Part shown: positions 51,537 through 60,682 of the stretch, one piece after another
Layout: each line of letters begins with the position of its first letter
Numbering within the stretch: the first letter of the stretch is position 1
DNA from: an uncultured bacterium
GTDB lineage: Bacteria; CAIWAD01
Length of the DNA stretch: 64,000 nucleotides
Direction: 5' to 3'
Assembly: GCA_903910645.1 (NCBI GenBank)
Contig: CAIWAD010000158.1
Coordinates: 1-64,000, forward strand
Notes under the pieces: model-generated
The model's input: the letters and a program-made list of their open reading frames with translations, nothing else
Database searches by the model: none
What the model was told of the DNA's origin: nothing
Made by a program: the position numbers and the translations under genes

Positions 51537-51651
51537 GTCCCAGCCCTTCCTTCGCAAGTCGTAATCTCGAAGCTCGGGATCACTTTCGGGATCATACTCA
51601 CGCACTGCGGAACGAATCCGGGAACGCGAACAGCTGCGCTGAGATGGAATT

Positions 51652-51676
51652 CGAGGCTCGAGGCTCGAGGCTCGAG
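51652..51676. repeat. short tandem heptamer array
   Basis: CGAGGCT x3 followed by CGAG. Confidence 0.85.
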
Positions 51677-51704
51677 TCGGCAAGCTGCCGCGCCGGGGAA
51701 AGGT

Positions 51705-52631
51705 CTACGCGGCGGGATACTCCGTTCCCAACCACTCCTCCACCCGGGGCAAGACCCCAAGCACCTGCTCCAACCGATTGAGATCCAGGGGAAGCTCCCG
51801 CGCCGGTGCTTCGGCCAACTGCGCATCCGCCGTGTCCATGGCCTGCAGACGGCCCTCGTCAAGCCCCAGGTGTCGGAAAAGCTGCCGGGCAAAGTCCTCG
51901 CGGCTCAGGTATTGGGCGCCACCCAGATTGATGGGGCCCTGCAGTGGACTTGCCGCCTCACCCCCCGCCAACAGCTTGCCCAACAGGCGGTCCAACATGT
52001 CCGTCAACGCCCCTGCCGCCAACATGTGGCGCCGATTGTCCCGGAAGACAGGCACGGGCGCATCCTGCGCCACGCGCCCCAGCAGCCAGCCGGAAAAGGA
52101 GTTCTGCCCCGGCAGGCTGCGTCCCCATAAAAGGCTGCTGCGCAACAGGATGGCGCTGGGCAGCTGTTCCCGCACCGCCGCCTCCATGTCCGCCTTGCTG
52201 CGCCCGTACAAATGGGCGGGGGCGCAGGCCGCCTGCTCCGTCCAGCCTCCGGCCGGCGCCTCTTCAAGGGCGGCATCGCCATAAACCGTGTCAGAGCTGA
52301 AGGCAATGAGCGGACGATCCCGTCGGCGACACCAGCGGGCAATCCAATGGGCGGCTTCCACATTCACCCTGCGACCGCGCACAAGATCCCGAGCCAGCAG
52401 GGCAGGCTGGGAGACCGCCGCCGTGTGAACCACCACATCGGGTTTCAGGGCCTCCAGCAGATCCTCCATGCGGCGGGGATCCTCCGCCAGATCCACCACC
52501 TGATGCTCCATGGCCTGCATGGGAGCGGCCTGGCGGCTGCAGCCCGCCAGTTCATGCGTGGCGCACCAGGCTTCCGCCAGTCGGCTGCCCACAAAGCCCG
52601 TGTCACCTGTCACATAAATGCGCAGGCCCAT
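51705..52631 (-). CDS. SDR / dTDP-4-dehydrorhamnose reductase-like protein
   Basis: IYVTGDTGFVGSRLAEAW, PDVVVHTAAVSQP, IAFSSDTVYGD, LYGRSKADME. Confidence 0.85.
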   Translation of the reverse strand: MGLRIYVTGDTGFVGSRLAEAWCATHELAGCSRQAAPMQAMEHQVVDLAEDPRRMEDLLEALKPDVVVHTAAVSQPALLARDLVRGRRVNVEAAHWIARWCRRRDRPLIAFSSDTVYGDAALEEAPAGGWTEQAACAPAHLYGRSKADMEAAVREQLPSAILLRSSLLWGRSLPGQNSFSGWLLGRVAQDAPVPVFRDNRRHMLAAGALTDMLDRLLGKLLAGGEAASPLQGPINLGGAQYLSREDFARQLFRHLGLDEGRLQAMDTADAQLAEAPARELPLDLNRLEQVLGVLPRVEEWLGTEYPAA

Positions 52632-52652
52632 GCTTTCTCCTGTCTGGTGGAT

Positions 52653-53390
52653 TCAGTGCAGCAGGCGGCCCAGGTCGAAGGAAGCCTCCAGGCCAATGCC
52701 CGGCAGGACAGCGCCGGTGGTGGCGTGCAGCTCCACAGGACCCGGAGTGCGTGCCAAGCGCAGGGCCTGTACGCCGCTCAGCACATGGTTCACGAAGATG
52801 ACACCGCAGGTGGCCAGGGCCTGTGACTGGGCGCGTTCGGACATGGCGCGCAAATCGCGGTAGCGGATCAGACGATCGCGCTCGCCCCAGTTCCAGTCGT
52901 CCGCCTGATCCAGGTAGCGGCGATCGGGCAGGTTGGATTCCAGCATGGCCTGATTGAAGTCATCGCGACTGATGTAGTTGGACACATCCACCCAGTAGTC
53001 GCTGCCAGAGCCGTGTCGCGCCGCGCCGGCCTCCTGCATGGCATAGGAGCGGTACTCCGCCGCCTTGATCTCCGAGTAGCGGGACAGGCCCCACACACCC
53101 GCAGCCAGGCCCATGTCCAGCCAAAATCCCTTCCGGCCTTTCCCCTTCAAGTCCGGGCGGCTGCGGGCCAGCACAGCCTGACCCCAGCCGGGCACCACCA
53201 GGCTGCGCAGGAAGAGAGCGCCCGGGGAAGGTCCTGCCAAATCCTCTGTCTGCTCCGCATCCCGCAGAATCTGACTCAGGCTGTCCTGGCTGGCCTTTCG
53301 CGCTTCATCCACGGGCGAGGAGCGGAAGCCGCCCGCCACCGCCACGCCGGCCGCAAGAAGCAAAAGGAAAGCGGCCCATGCGCGTATCAT
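52653..53390 (-). CDS. membrane/secreted protein of DUF5683-like type
   Basis: Signal peptide AAFLLLLAAGVAVAGG; SLVVPGWGQAVLARSRPDLKGKGRKGFWLDMGLAAGVWGL; TAATG coupling with upstream gene. Confidence 0.6.
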   Translation of the reverse strand: MIRAWAAFLLLLAAGVAVAGGFRSSPVDEARKASQDSLSQILRDAEQTEDLAGPSPGALFLRSLVVPGWGQAVLARSRPDLKGKGRKGFWLDMGLAAGVWGLSRYSEIKAAEYRSYAMQEAGAARHGSGSDYWVDVSNYISRDDFNQAMLESNLPDRRYLDQADDWNWGERDRLIRYRDLRAMSERAQSQALATCGVIFVNHVLSGVQALRLARTPGPVELHATTGAVLPGIGLEASFDLGRLLH

Positions 53391-54379
53391 TAGAAGTTCC
53401 ATCCCATACCCAGGCCCGCCTGGCGCCCATGGCCCGTTTCCAGGCTGGTGGCACGCAGATCCAGGCGCCCAGCCAGGGCTTTGTTGCGCTGCATCAACAC
53501 ATCCACGAAGCTTGCCAGATGGTTGACCACCAGGATGCCCAGGATGCGGTCCGCCAGAATGAGCTTGTCATTGGAATCCGTGCGCATGGCCATGTAGGCG
53601 CTGCTCTGGGCGCAGAAGGAATTCACGCTCCACGCTCCCTGGGCCACGGCAAGGTCACTGGCGAATTCCCAGTCACTGCCGCTGCCATAGCCGGACCAGC
53701 CCCGCTGGAACTGGGCGTACTTGCCAATCATCTCATAGAACTGCTGGGTCTTGCTCAGGCTGAAGTGGTCCCAGGCGCCGTTCTCGCCAGCGGCGTAGCC
53801 ATCCAGATAGGTGCCGGGCAGGATGTGGCTGCCCTCTCCCGCGCTGGCATCGAAGACATCATTGCCCACTTCCGCGAACAGTGCCTCCAGGTCCATAAGA
53901 TTGTCGGCCGCGGCCAGGGCGGCAGGATCGATGTTGCGGTCCAGCCAGCCCTCTTCCAGGGCGAACTCGCCGGGGTGTTGGCGCCACGCCACATAGCGGT
54001 CAAAGCTCCAGTTGGCATTGGCAAAGTTCCGGAAATCCGCATCCAGGGCCTGGCCCTGATCCTCCAGATCCTGGGCCCACATGAGCACTCCCGCTTCCAC
54101 CGCCACAAAACAGGCCGCCTTCAGCCACTGGCCGTGCTGGGCCTGGTCAAGGCCGGGCACGATGATGGCTTGCAGCAGGTCCGCGCCGTCCCGCGCCTGC
54201 CCCTCCTCCATGAAGGAAATCATTAGCGGTGTGGGGGCCGTCACCTGGGGCAGGGCCTTGGCCTGAAGCCATGCCGGCTCCTGCTGGAACAAGCGTGTGG
54301 CCAGGTTCTCTTCCGCACGCACGGTGGCGCAGGCGAGCAAGAATCCCAGGCTCAAGGTGCAAGGTGCCGTCATGGCCAT
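53390..54379 (-). CDS. membrane/secreted protein, distant paralog of the 52653-53390 product
   Basis: Signal peptide; AIIVPGLDQAQHGQWLKAACFVAVEAGVLMWA; late ILVVNHLASFVDVL segment matching VIFVNHVLSGVQAL in the neighbour. Confidence 0.6.
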   Translation of the reverse strand: MAMTAPCTLSLGFLLACATVRAEENLATRLFQQEPAWLQAKALPQVTAPTPLMISFMEEGQARDGADLLQAIIVPGLDQAQHGQWLKAACFVAVEAGVLMWAQDLEDQGQALDADFRNFANANWSFDRYVAWRQHPGEFALEEGWLDRNIDPAALAAADNLMDLEALFAEVGNDVFDASAGEGSHILPGTYLDGYAAGENGAWDHFSLSKTQQFYEMIGKYAQFQRGWSGYGSGSDWEFASDLAVAQGAWSVNSFCAQSSAYMAMRTDSNDKLILADRILGILVVNHLASFVDVLMQRNKALAGRLDLRATSLETGHGRQAGLGMGWNF

Positions 54380-54382
54380 CTC

Positions 54383-57300
54383 CTAAAAGGCATCGAAATC
54401 GAAGAGCACGGTGGCGTACCAGCGCCACTCCTTCCCATAGGACTCGCCGGGATCCAGTTCCGGCACGCGGAAACTGTCCAGGCCATAGGCGCCGCCCAGG
54501 GTCACCGCCGTGGGGATCATGGCCCAACTGGTCATGAAAAGGCGCAATTCACCGCCCACATCCCGCTTGAGGGAGGGATCGCGCTGGCGGCTCCAGGCGT
54601 CCCCCAGGCCGGCTTGCACAGCGCCATAGAGCCGCTTCACATGCCAGGGCCCCACCTGCTGTCCCACCCGGCGCAGGATGGGGAAGCCCAGCTTCACATG
54701 GGCCAGGGCCTTGCGCGTGCCTCCCAAGGCGTAGTAGGAATAGCCCTTCAAGCCCATCAAGCCACCGGCGTAGGTATAGAAGAAGTCGTCCACCCGGGGA
54801 TCGCTGATCCATGCCGCCTTGGCGTCCACGGTAAGAGACAGGGCGGGCAACAAGGGTGCGGGCCAGCTGCGGCCCCATTCCCCCTCGCCTTCCAGGAAGG
54901 CGGCGGGTTTGAAGACTTCCTTCAGCAAGCCAGCGCTGCTCACTTCAAAGCCATCAATCAGGCGGTCCCAGTGGCGGCGCACTTCCACACCCAACCATTG
55001 ACGGTGATGGGGATTGATGAAGTCATCCACCCGCCGACCGCTTTCCGTGGCGAAGTCCAGGCGCAGGCGAAGGGCGCGGCTCTTGTAGTAGTCGTAATTC
55101 ACCGTCAGTGGCGGGCGCTTGTAGCTGGCTTTGTACTGGGCCACACTGAAGGCCGCCTCCGCCGTCCAGGCATCGTTCAGGCGCCGACGCAGACCCAGGT
55201 GCCCCTCTGCCAGACTGAAGCGGTAATGCACGCCGTACTGGTCGAAAACCGGCGCGCCGTTCTCCTCCCCAACGATGACATAGGGATCGTCGAAGCGGGA
55301 ATCATGGTCCCGCGCCATGCCGTAGATCTCGGTGAACACCGTGCTGTGGCCCACCTGGGCGCTGGCGGAGGCGAAGAGATCCATGTTGGTGAGGCGTGCG
55401 GCGGCCACGCCGCCGGAGAGCTGCACTTTTTCAAAGACATCGGTGTTGAGGAAGAAGATGCCCGGCTTCAGCTCGCCATCATCCACCACCAGCCGGGGAA
55501 TGAGGAAGGGCTTTTCAAATTCCGCCTTCAGCGGCTCCCAGGTGCGCGGGGCCGGAGACTGGTCGTCGGTGCCCAGGGGCGGAATGCTGTGGGCCAGCTC
55601 CGGACGGGCCGCCGGCTGGCTGCCCAGATCCCGCAGCCCAGCCACCTCGAAGAGCCGGAAGCCCATGTCCTGATAGCCACTGTAGTACAGCGTGTCACCC
55701 GCCACCACCGGCATGAAGGCGCCACCGCGCACCGCGCTGATGCGCTGGGCCGCGCCACCTTCCGCCGACTGGCGCCAAATGTTGAAAATGCCGCCCTCGT
55801 CACAGGCATAGTAAAGCCATTGGCCATCGGCGCTCCAGCTTCCCTGGCGCTCGTCCAGTGGCGTTGCCACCAGGCTGCGGGAAGCGCCACTGACATTCAT
55901 TTCAACCAGGTCGCGCCCATGCCCCCAGGCCCGGCTAAGCACGAAACGCGTGCCATCCGGATGCCAACGCGGCTGAAAATGCTGAGTGCCATAAGCTTCC
56001 TTCCCCAGCCGCTGGGCCGCCAAATGGGGGGCCTTGGCGCGGGCCTTCTTGGAAAGGGCCTTCCATGCCACGCCATCCAGGCTGTCCAGCTCCAGCAGGA
56101 CCGGCCAGGTGCTGCCTCCGCCGTTCTGAATGGCCACCAGGCGGCGTCCGTCCGGCGTCACATCCGGCTGGGTCAGACGCGCTCCCTTGGTCAGGCGTCG
56201 GGTGAGTTTCTCCTCGAACCAGTACTGGTATAAGTCGCGGAGATGGCGGCCCTCCTTGTCGGCGGGACTGGTGCGCGAGAAGATCACGCTGCGCCCGTCC
56301 GGCGTCAGGGTGAAGGAGCCGCGAATGCCCGCCAGCACCTTTTCCGGCTCCACGGCAGGATCCCGGCGGTCCAGGCGCCACAAGTCCGTCATACCCAGCC
56401 ACTCCGCATCCCCGTTGGAGGCATAGTAAAGCCAGCGGCCATCAGGGCTCACACGGGAATAGAGGTTGTTGGTGGGTCCAAGCTCGTCTTCGGGTTCGGG
56501 GAAGCCGCCCTCCGCCAGCGCCGCGCAGCAGGATCCAGACGGCATCAGTCCCGTGGGTGGGGTGCGCAGCTCCTCCTGATGCTCATCGCCGCCGCCGCCG
56601 GACAAGCCATGATGGTGGCGCGCCGTGAGCAGACGGCCTTCCACGGGTTCGCCGGGAAGAGTGGCCAGCTGGGCCGTGTAGCGCTTTTCCAGATCCGCCT
56701 TCCAGCGGCGCCAGATCTCGTGGCCATCCACGCCCAGCACTTTCTTCATGGCCGTGGCCATGCTCAGCCGGGCGGGGCGGGCCAACTCCTCCGACAATCG
56801 GCGCAACGCCTGGTCGCCGTAGTGGGTGGCAATCCACTCCACCAGACTGAAACCCTGGTTGTAGACGGATTCCCCGCCCACCGAACTCTTGTCGAAGGCG
56901 GCCATTTCGTCCAGATCGTAAAGGGTGCCATGCACCACACGGTCGCGCAGCACCATGTCCCGGTGGCTGTCCCAGTAGTCGTAGCGATGGCCCTCCACCA
57001 TGTGTTGGGCCGCGCCTTCCGCCAGCCAGGCGGGCACCATGGTTCCCGCCACCGGCCAGGAGACGATGCGGTTGGGAAAGCCCTGCACCACATCGTCGCG
57101 CTTCTCCGGCTCGTAGCCCATCAACTGGAAATAGGCGAAGGGCACCTGGCGGCTGGCCTTGCGCGCCGCCCCCAGCTGCACGATATGGGTGAATTCGTGG
57201 GTAAGGACATTGCGCAGCCAATTGTGCTGGCCACGCAGGTCGAAATCCAGGCTGGTGGCCCAGATGATGATCTTGTTGTTGTAGAAGTAGGCGCCACCGT

Positions 57301-57577
57301 TGCTGTAATCGTCAGTGTCGTAGAAAATGAGGTGGATGCGCGTGTCCGGTACATAGCCATAAAGGCTGGTGACTGGCCCCCACACCTCTTCCATGACCTG
57401 GGCCGCCACAACACCCAATTCCTCCAGGCCCTGGTGCACATGGATGACGCAGTGCTCCAGCTCCGTGCTGCTCCACTCCAGTTCGGGGTGGTTGTAAGCC
57501 ACAGGCTGTGCCTGCAGGCGGGCCGCCAGGAAGCCAAATGCCAAAATCAGTGTGGAAAGGAAGGTGCGCGCTGTCAT
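54383..57577 (-). CDS. peptidase MA-like / TolB-type beta-propeller / outer-membrane barrel fusion (copy B)
   Basis: VLTHEFTHIVQ...PAWLAEGAAQHMVEG zinc motif; propeller blades with SPDGRWLYYAS; C-terminal barrel ending in VLFDFDAF; length close to copy A. Confidence 0.85.
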   Translation of the reverse strand: MTARTFLSTLILAFGFLAARLQAQPVAYNHPELEWSSTELEHCVIHVHQGLEELGVVAAQVMEEVWGPVTSLYGYVPDTRIHLIFYDTDDYSNGGAYFYNNKIIIWATSLDFDLRGQHNWLRNVLTHEFTHIVQLGAARKASRQVPFAYFQLMGYEPEKRDDVVQGFPNRIVSWPVAGTMVPAWLAEGAAQHMVEGHRYDYWDSHRDMVLRDRVVHGTLYDLDEMAAFDKSSVGGESVYNQGFSLVEWIATHYGDQALRRLSEELARPARLSMATAMKKVLGVDGHEIWRRWKADLEKRYTAQLATLPGEPVEGRLLTARHHHGLSGGGGDEHQEELRTPPTGLMPSGSCCAALAEGGFPEPEDELGPTNNLYSRVSPDGRWLYYASNGDAEWLGMTDLWRLDRRDPAVEPEKVLAGIRGSFTLTPDGRSVIFSRTSPADKEGRHLRDLYQYWFEEKLTRRLTKGARLTQPDVTPDGRRLVAIQNGGGSTWPVLLELDSLDGVAWKALSKKARAKAPHLAAQRLGKEAYGTQHFQPRWHPDGTRFVLSRAWGHGRDLVEMNVSGASRSLVATPLDERQGSWSADGQWLYYACDEGGIFNIWRQSAEGGAAQRISAVRGGAFMPVVAGDTLYYSGYQDMGFRLFEVAGLRDLGSQPAARPELAHSIPPLGTDDQSPAPRTWEPLKAEFEKPFLIPRLVVDDGELKPGIFFLNTDVFEKVQLSGGVAAARLTNMDLFASASAQVGHSTVFTEIYGMARDHDSRFDDPYVIVGEENGAPVFDQYGVHYRFSLAEGHLGLRRRLNDAWTAEAAFSVAQYKASYKRPPLTVNYDYYKSRALRLRLDFATESGRRVDDFINPHHRQWLGVEVRRHWDRLIDGFEVSSAGLLKEVFKPAAFLEGEGEWGRSWPAPLLPALSLTVDAKAAWISDPRVDDFFYTYAGGLMGLKGYSYYALGGTRKALAHVKLGFPILRRVGQQVGPWHVKRLYGAVQAGLGDAWSRQRDPSLKRDVGGELRLFMTSWAMIPTAVTLGGAYGLDSFRVPELDPGESYGKEWRWYATVLFDFDAF

Positions 57578-60500
57578 TTCAACACCGCCACTTTCACCCG
57601 TCTGGTCCAGCTTTCCCCGCCGGAGGCTTCCAACAGGGCGAAGTAGGCGCCGGGCGCCACGCCGTTCAGCTGCCAATGCTGCTCCTGCTCACCCGCCGCG
57701 CCATGTTCCTGCTCCAGCCGCTGGGCCACATGTCCCGCTGTGTCGTAAAGGGTAATGCGCACCCGCGCCGGGGCTTCAAGGACATAATGGAAATGCGCCA
57801 CCTCCGCGCAGGGGTTGGGCCACACATAGGCCGCATGTTCCTGCACGGCACGCACCGCTTCCCCATGGACAAAACCTGTGCCCGTGGGGCGTTGGCCACC
57901 ATTGGCGTCGCCCCGGGGCTGGGTCCACACGGGGGCATCCAGTTCGGCCTCCCAGGCGCACAGAGTGCCGTCCGAAGCCAGGCCCAGGATCTGACCAAGC
58001 TGGGGCAGATAGAGTGGGGCATCCACGGCCCCGGCCCACACACGGGGCCAGGTGGCGGGCGTGCTTCCTGTGGCATCCAGGGCGCTCAGGCGCTCCGGCG
58101 CCGCGGCCACCACGGCCACGCCACCTTCATTGGTGCGGGAGGCGGTGAGCGGACTTCCGTGACCAGCGTCCATGGGCAGGCGGGCCAGCGCCACGGCGGC
58201 CTGGTTGAAAATCCTGCAATCGCCGCCAGGTTCCTGCACCAGGATCTCGTAACCCTTGTCGGGGCCGAACTGGATGGGACGAATAGCCTGATTAGCCATT
58301 TCCACTTCACGAATCCCGTGGGAGCCACGGTAAAGACGGAAGCCGCCGGACCAGCGCAGCAGGGCCGTGGCCACCAGGCTATCCAGGGCGTTCTCCGGGA
58401 TGCTCAAAACGGACTGGGTATCCAGGGCCAAGAGTTCGGCGCCGCTTTGCTCCACGACCTGCACTGTGCCATCCCCGAACCTTAGCCAGGATGGGTTTCC
58501 TTGACTCAACACGGCAGGCCACTGGCTGGCGTCCCGCACATCCACCAACTGCAGAGGGCCGCCGGGCAAAACCGCGCCGGGTGCCGTGTCCAAGTCCAAC
58601 AGCGTGGCAGGATCCAAGCGCCGCAGGCTGTCCCCCTCGGCCACAAAGAGCAGGGCGTTGCCCAGACCTTCATCCACCGCACGCAAGGCACGCAGGCCAA
58701 GTGGGAAATGCCGCGCCACCGCCAGATCCAGGCGCGGACCCGCGTCCGTGTCCTGGGGCAGGAACAAGGCCAGGCTGTCCCCGCGCCAGGCCAGCAGACC
58801 GGTTTGAGCCCCCACCGGCAGAGCCTGCACTTCCTTCAGCTCATCCTGCCAGGCCAGGGGCAAGGGGCTTTGGTGCCCATCCGCGCGGGGCCACAGGCCC
58901 AGGTCGCCACGATGCATCAGGCCGAAGCTGCGTCCCAGGCCATCCACCAGAACGAGCATGACGGTGCCCAGGGAATCGCTCTCATGACTCCAGCTGAAGC
59001 CCTGCAGGCGCGCCTCCGTGCGGGCAGCGACATCCAGGGGAGGACAAAGGTGGAGGCCATGGGCGGTGGGGCGCAGGTCCCAACCCAAGCGGAAGCGGCC
59101 GGCTTCCGGCCATTGGCGCTCGTCGCCACTGCCGCTGGGTCCGTTGAAGTGGTCCAGGCGCAGGCCGGTGAAAAGGCCATCATTGGTGGCGGTGGAAGGC
59201 TCCGTGTCCCAGGCAAGGCTCACATTGTTGAAGGGATAGTGACGGTTCACATAGATCCAGCCGGTGCTGGGCTGCTGCCAGGGGTCCTCAGGACCACCAA
59301 GCCCCACGGAGGAGCGTGGCGAGAACAGGCCGTAGTCCCGGCCCATGTCCTGCACGCCATCCCCCTCCTCCAGATCCACACCCCGGCGCCGGGGGTCATC
59401 ATTCACGGCATTGGCGGCCACGGCCTCCGGAGTGGCGGCGCGATGGTCCACATGCCACACCAGCAGACCGCTGCCCGGCAGGTCGAAGTCCAGGTTGCCC
59501 GCTTCCACCAGCACGCCTGTGCTATCCCCCTCCACACCCAGGGTGTCTTCAAAGCTCATGGTGAAATTGCTGTGCAGGCGGGCCCAGCGGCCTTCGCGGT
59601 CTCGCGCCCAGGTCCAGTCCCTGCCCGGCGCCAGCCGGCGACGGTATTCCACCAGATAATCTTCGTGGGCGGAAAGGGGAATGCGCAGCACGCGAGGCGC
59701 ATCCGCCGGTCCATCCGGCGCGGACACCCATACACTGTCCGCCGCCTCCCGCACGCCCGTCTCATTTCCCCAACCCAGCCAGAGGCGGCTCCAGGCGTCC
59801 AGGGGAGCGGGCAGGAGACCCATGTAATTGGCACTGCCCTGGTCCATCAGGCCCCATTTGCCAATCACGCTGCGTCCCGAGGTGCTTTCATAGAGGTTGG
59901 GCAAGCCCAGTTCGTGGCCAAACTGCAGCACCAGCAGGCCCGCAAGCCCGTGGGAGAAGGTCTCGTGGTTCTCGCTCTCGGGCACCAGCAGCCCCTGGCC
60001 CACGGTCCAGCTCAAGGTGTCGCCCGGCGCCCGTAGATCATGCAGAGTGCCTTCATGGGGAGCAGGCAAACCGTCCAGGGAAGGACCAAGCCAGGCGCTG
60101 GGCAGGTCGTGGGGCGTGTCGTCATCACCGAAATCCTGCCCCACGCCGGCGTGCATGACAATCACCGTGTCAAAGCGCCGGTTGCCCGCTCCATCAAAGA
60201 GCAGCAGTTCCTCATCGGCGTCCGCCTTGGCCAAGGCATGGCGAAAAAGTTCCGCCAACTGCTCGTCCGTGCGCTGGGCCGACTGGTTCCAGTGGTAGTG
60301 CCACATGGGATGGTCCAGCCGGTAGGCCGCCTGCAAACCCCGGGGCCAGATCTCCCAATCCAGATCCAGACTATCGCGGGAGGCCCTGCCATACCAGTGT
60401 TTCAGAAAGCGCATGTGGGAGTCCACATAGAGAGAGTCGTGAGGTAGAGGGTCCAAGGGGCCGGGCGCGGCGAAGCGGAAGGCACTTTCAAAACTTCCAT

Positions 60501-60678
60501 CGCCGGTGGTGCTCTCCAGCGTGTCCGGCTGGAAATCCACACGCAGCACCAGGATGCGTCGAGTTTCCGCATGGGCCGCCAGGGCCACCAAGAGCAAGAT
60601 TAGGGTGAAAAGCCCCCGGGCCGCGCTATGCGGCCCAGGGGCGGGGATGATGTGTGTTCCAGCTTCCCGGGTGATCAT
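57574..60678 (-). CDS. M6 metalloprotease-like protein with degenerate active site and C-terminal sorting-like domain
   Basis: LVLQFGHELGLPNLYEST aligns with HEFGHxLGLPDLYDT; PAPLDAWSRLWLGWG; C-terminal YVWPNPCAEVAHFHYVLEAPARVRITLYDTAGHVAQRLEQ...APGAYFALLEA. Confidence 0.8.
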   Translation of the reverse strand: MITREAGTHIIPAPGPHSAARGLFTLILLLVALAAHAETRRILVLRVDFQPDTLESTTGDGSFESAFRFAAPGPLDPLPHDSLYVDSHMRFLKHWYGRASRDSLDLDWEIWPRGLQAAYRLDHPMWHYHWNQSAQRTDEQLAELFRHALAKADADEELLLFDGAGNRRFDTVIVMHAGVGQDFGDDDTPHDLPSAWLGPSLDGLPAPHEGTLHDLRAPGDTLSWTVGQGLLVPESENHETFSHGLAGLLVLQFGHELGLPNLYESTSGRSVIGKWGLMDQGSANYMGLLPAPLDAWSRLWLGWGNETGVREAADSVWVSAPDGPADAPRVLRIPLSAHEDYLVEYRRRLAPGRDWTWARDREGRWARLHSNFTMSFEDTLGVEGDSTGVLVEAGNLDFDLPGSGLLVWHVDHRAATPEAVAANAVNDDPRRRGVDLEEGDGVQDMGRDYGLFSPRSSVGLGGPEDPWQQPSTGWIYVNRHYPFNNVSLAWDTEPSTATNDGLFTGLRLDHFNGPSGSGDERQWPEAGRFRLGWDLRPTAHGLHLCPPLDVAARTEARLQGFSWSHESDSLGTVMLVLVDGLGRSFGLMHRGDLGLWPRADGHQSPLPLAWQDELKEVQALPVGAQTGLLAWRGDSLALFLPQDTDAGPRLDLAVARHFPLGLRALRAVDEGLGNALLFVAEGDSLRRLDPATLLDLDTAPGAVLPGGPLQLVDVRDASQWPAVLSQGNPSWLRFGDGTVQVVEQSGAELLALDTQSVLSIPENALDSLVATALLRWSGGFRLYRGSHGIREVEMANQAIRPIQFGPDKGYEILVQEPGGDCRIFNQAAVALARLPMDAGHGSPLTASRTNEGGVAVVAAAPERLSALDATGSTPATWPRVWAGAVDAPLYLPQLGQILGLASDGTLCAWEAELDAPVWTQPRGDANGGQRPTGTGFVHGEAVRAVQEHAAYVWPNPCAEVAHFHYVLEAPARVRITLYDTAGHVAQRLEQEHGAAGEQEQHWQLNGVAPGAYFALLEASGGESWTRRVKVAVLK

Positions 60679-60682
60679 GGCC

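Noticed and set aside
54614-60036. Several plus-strand ORFs of 300-540 aa
   Set aside because: Antisense to the barrel protease and M6-like genes; composition typical of GC-rich shadow frames.
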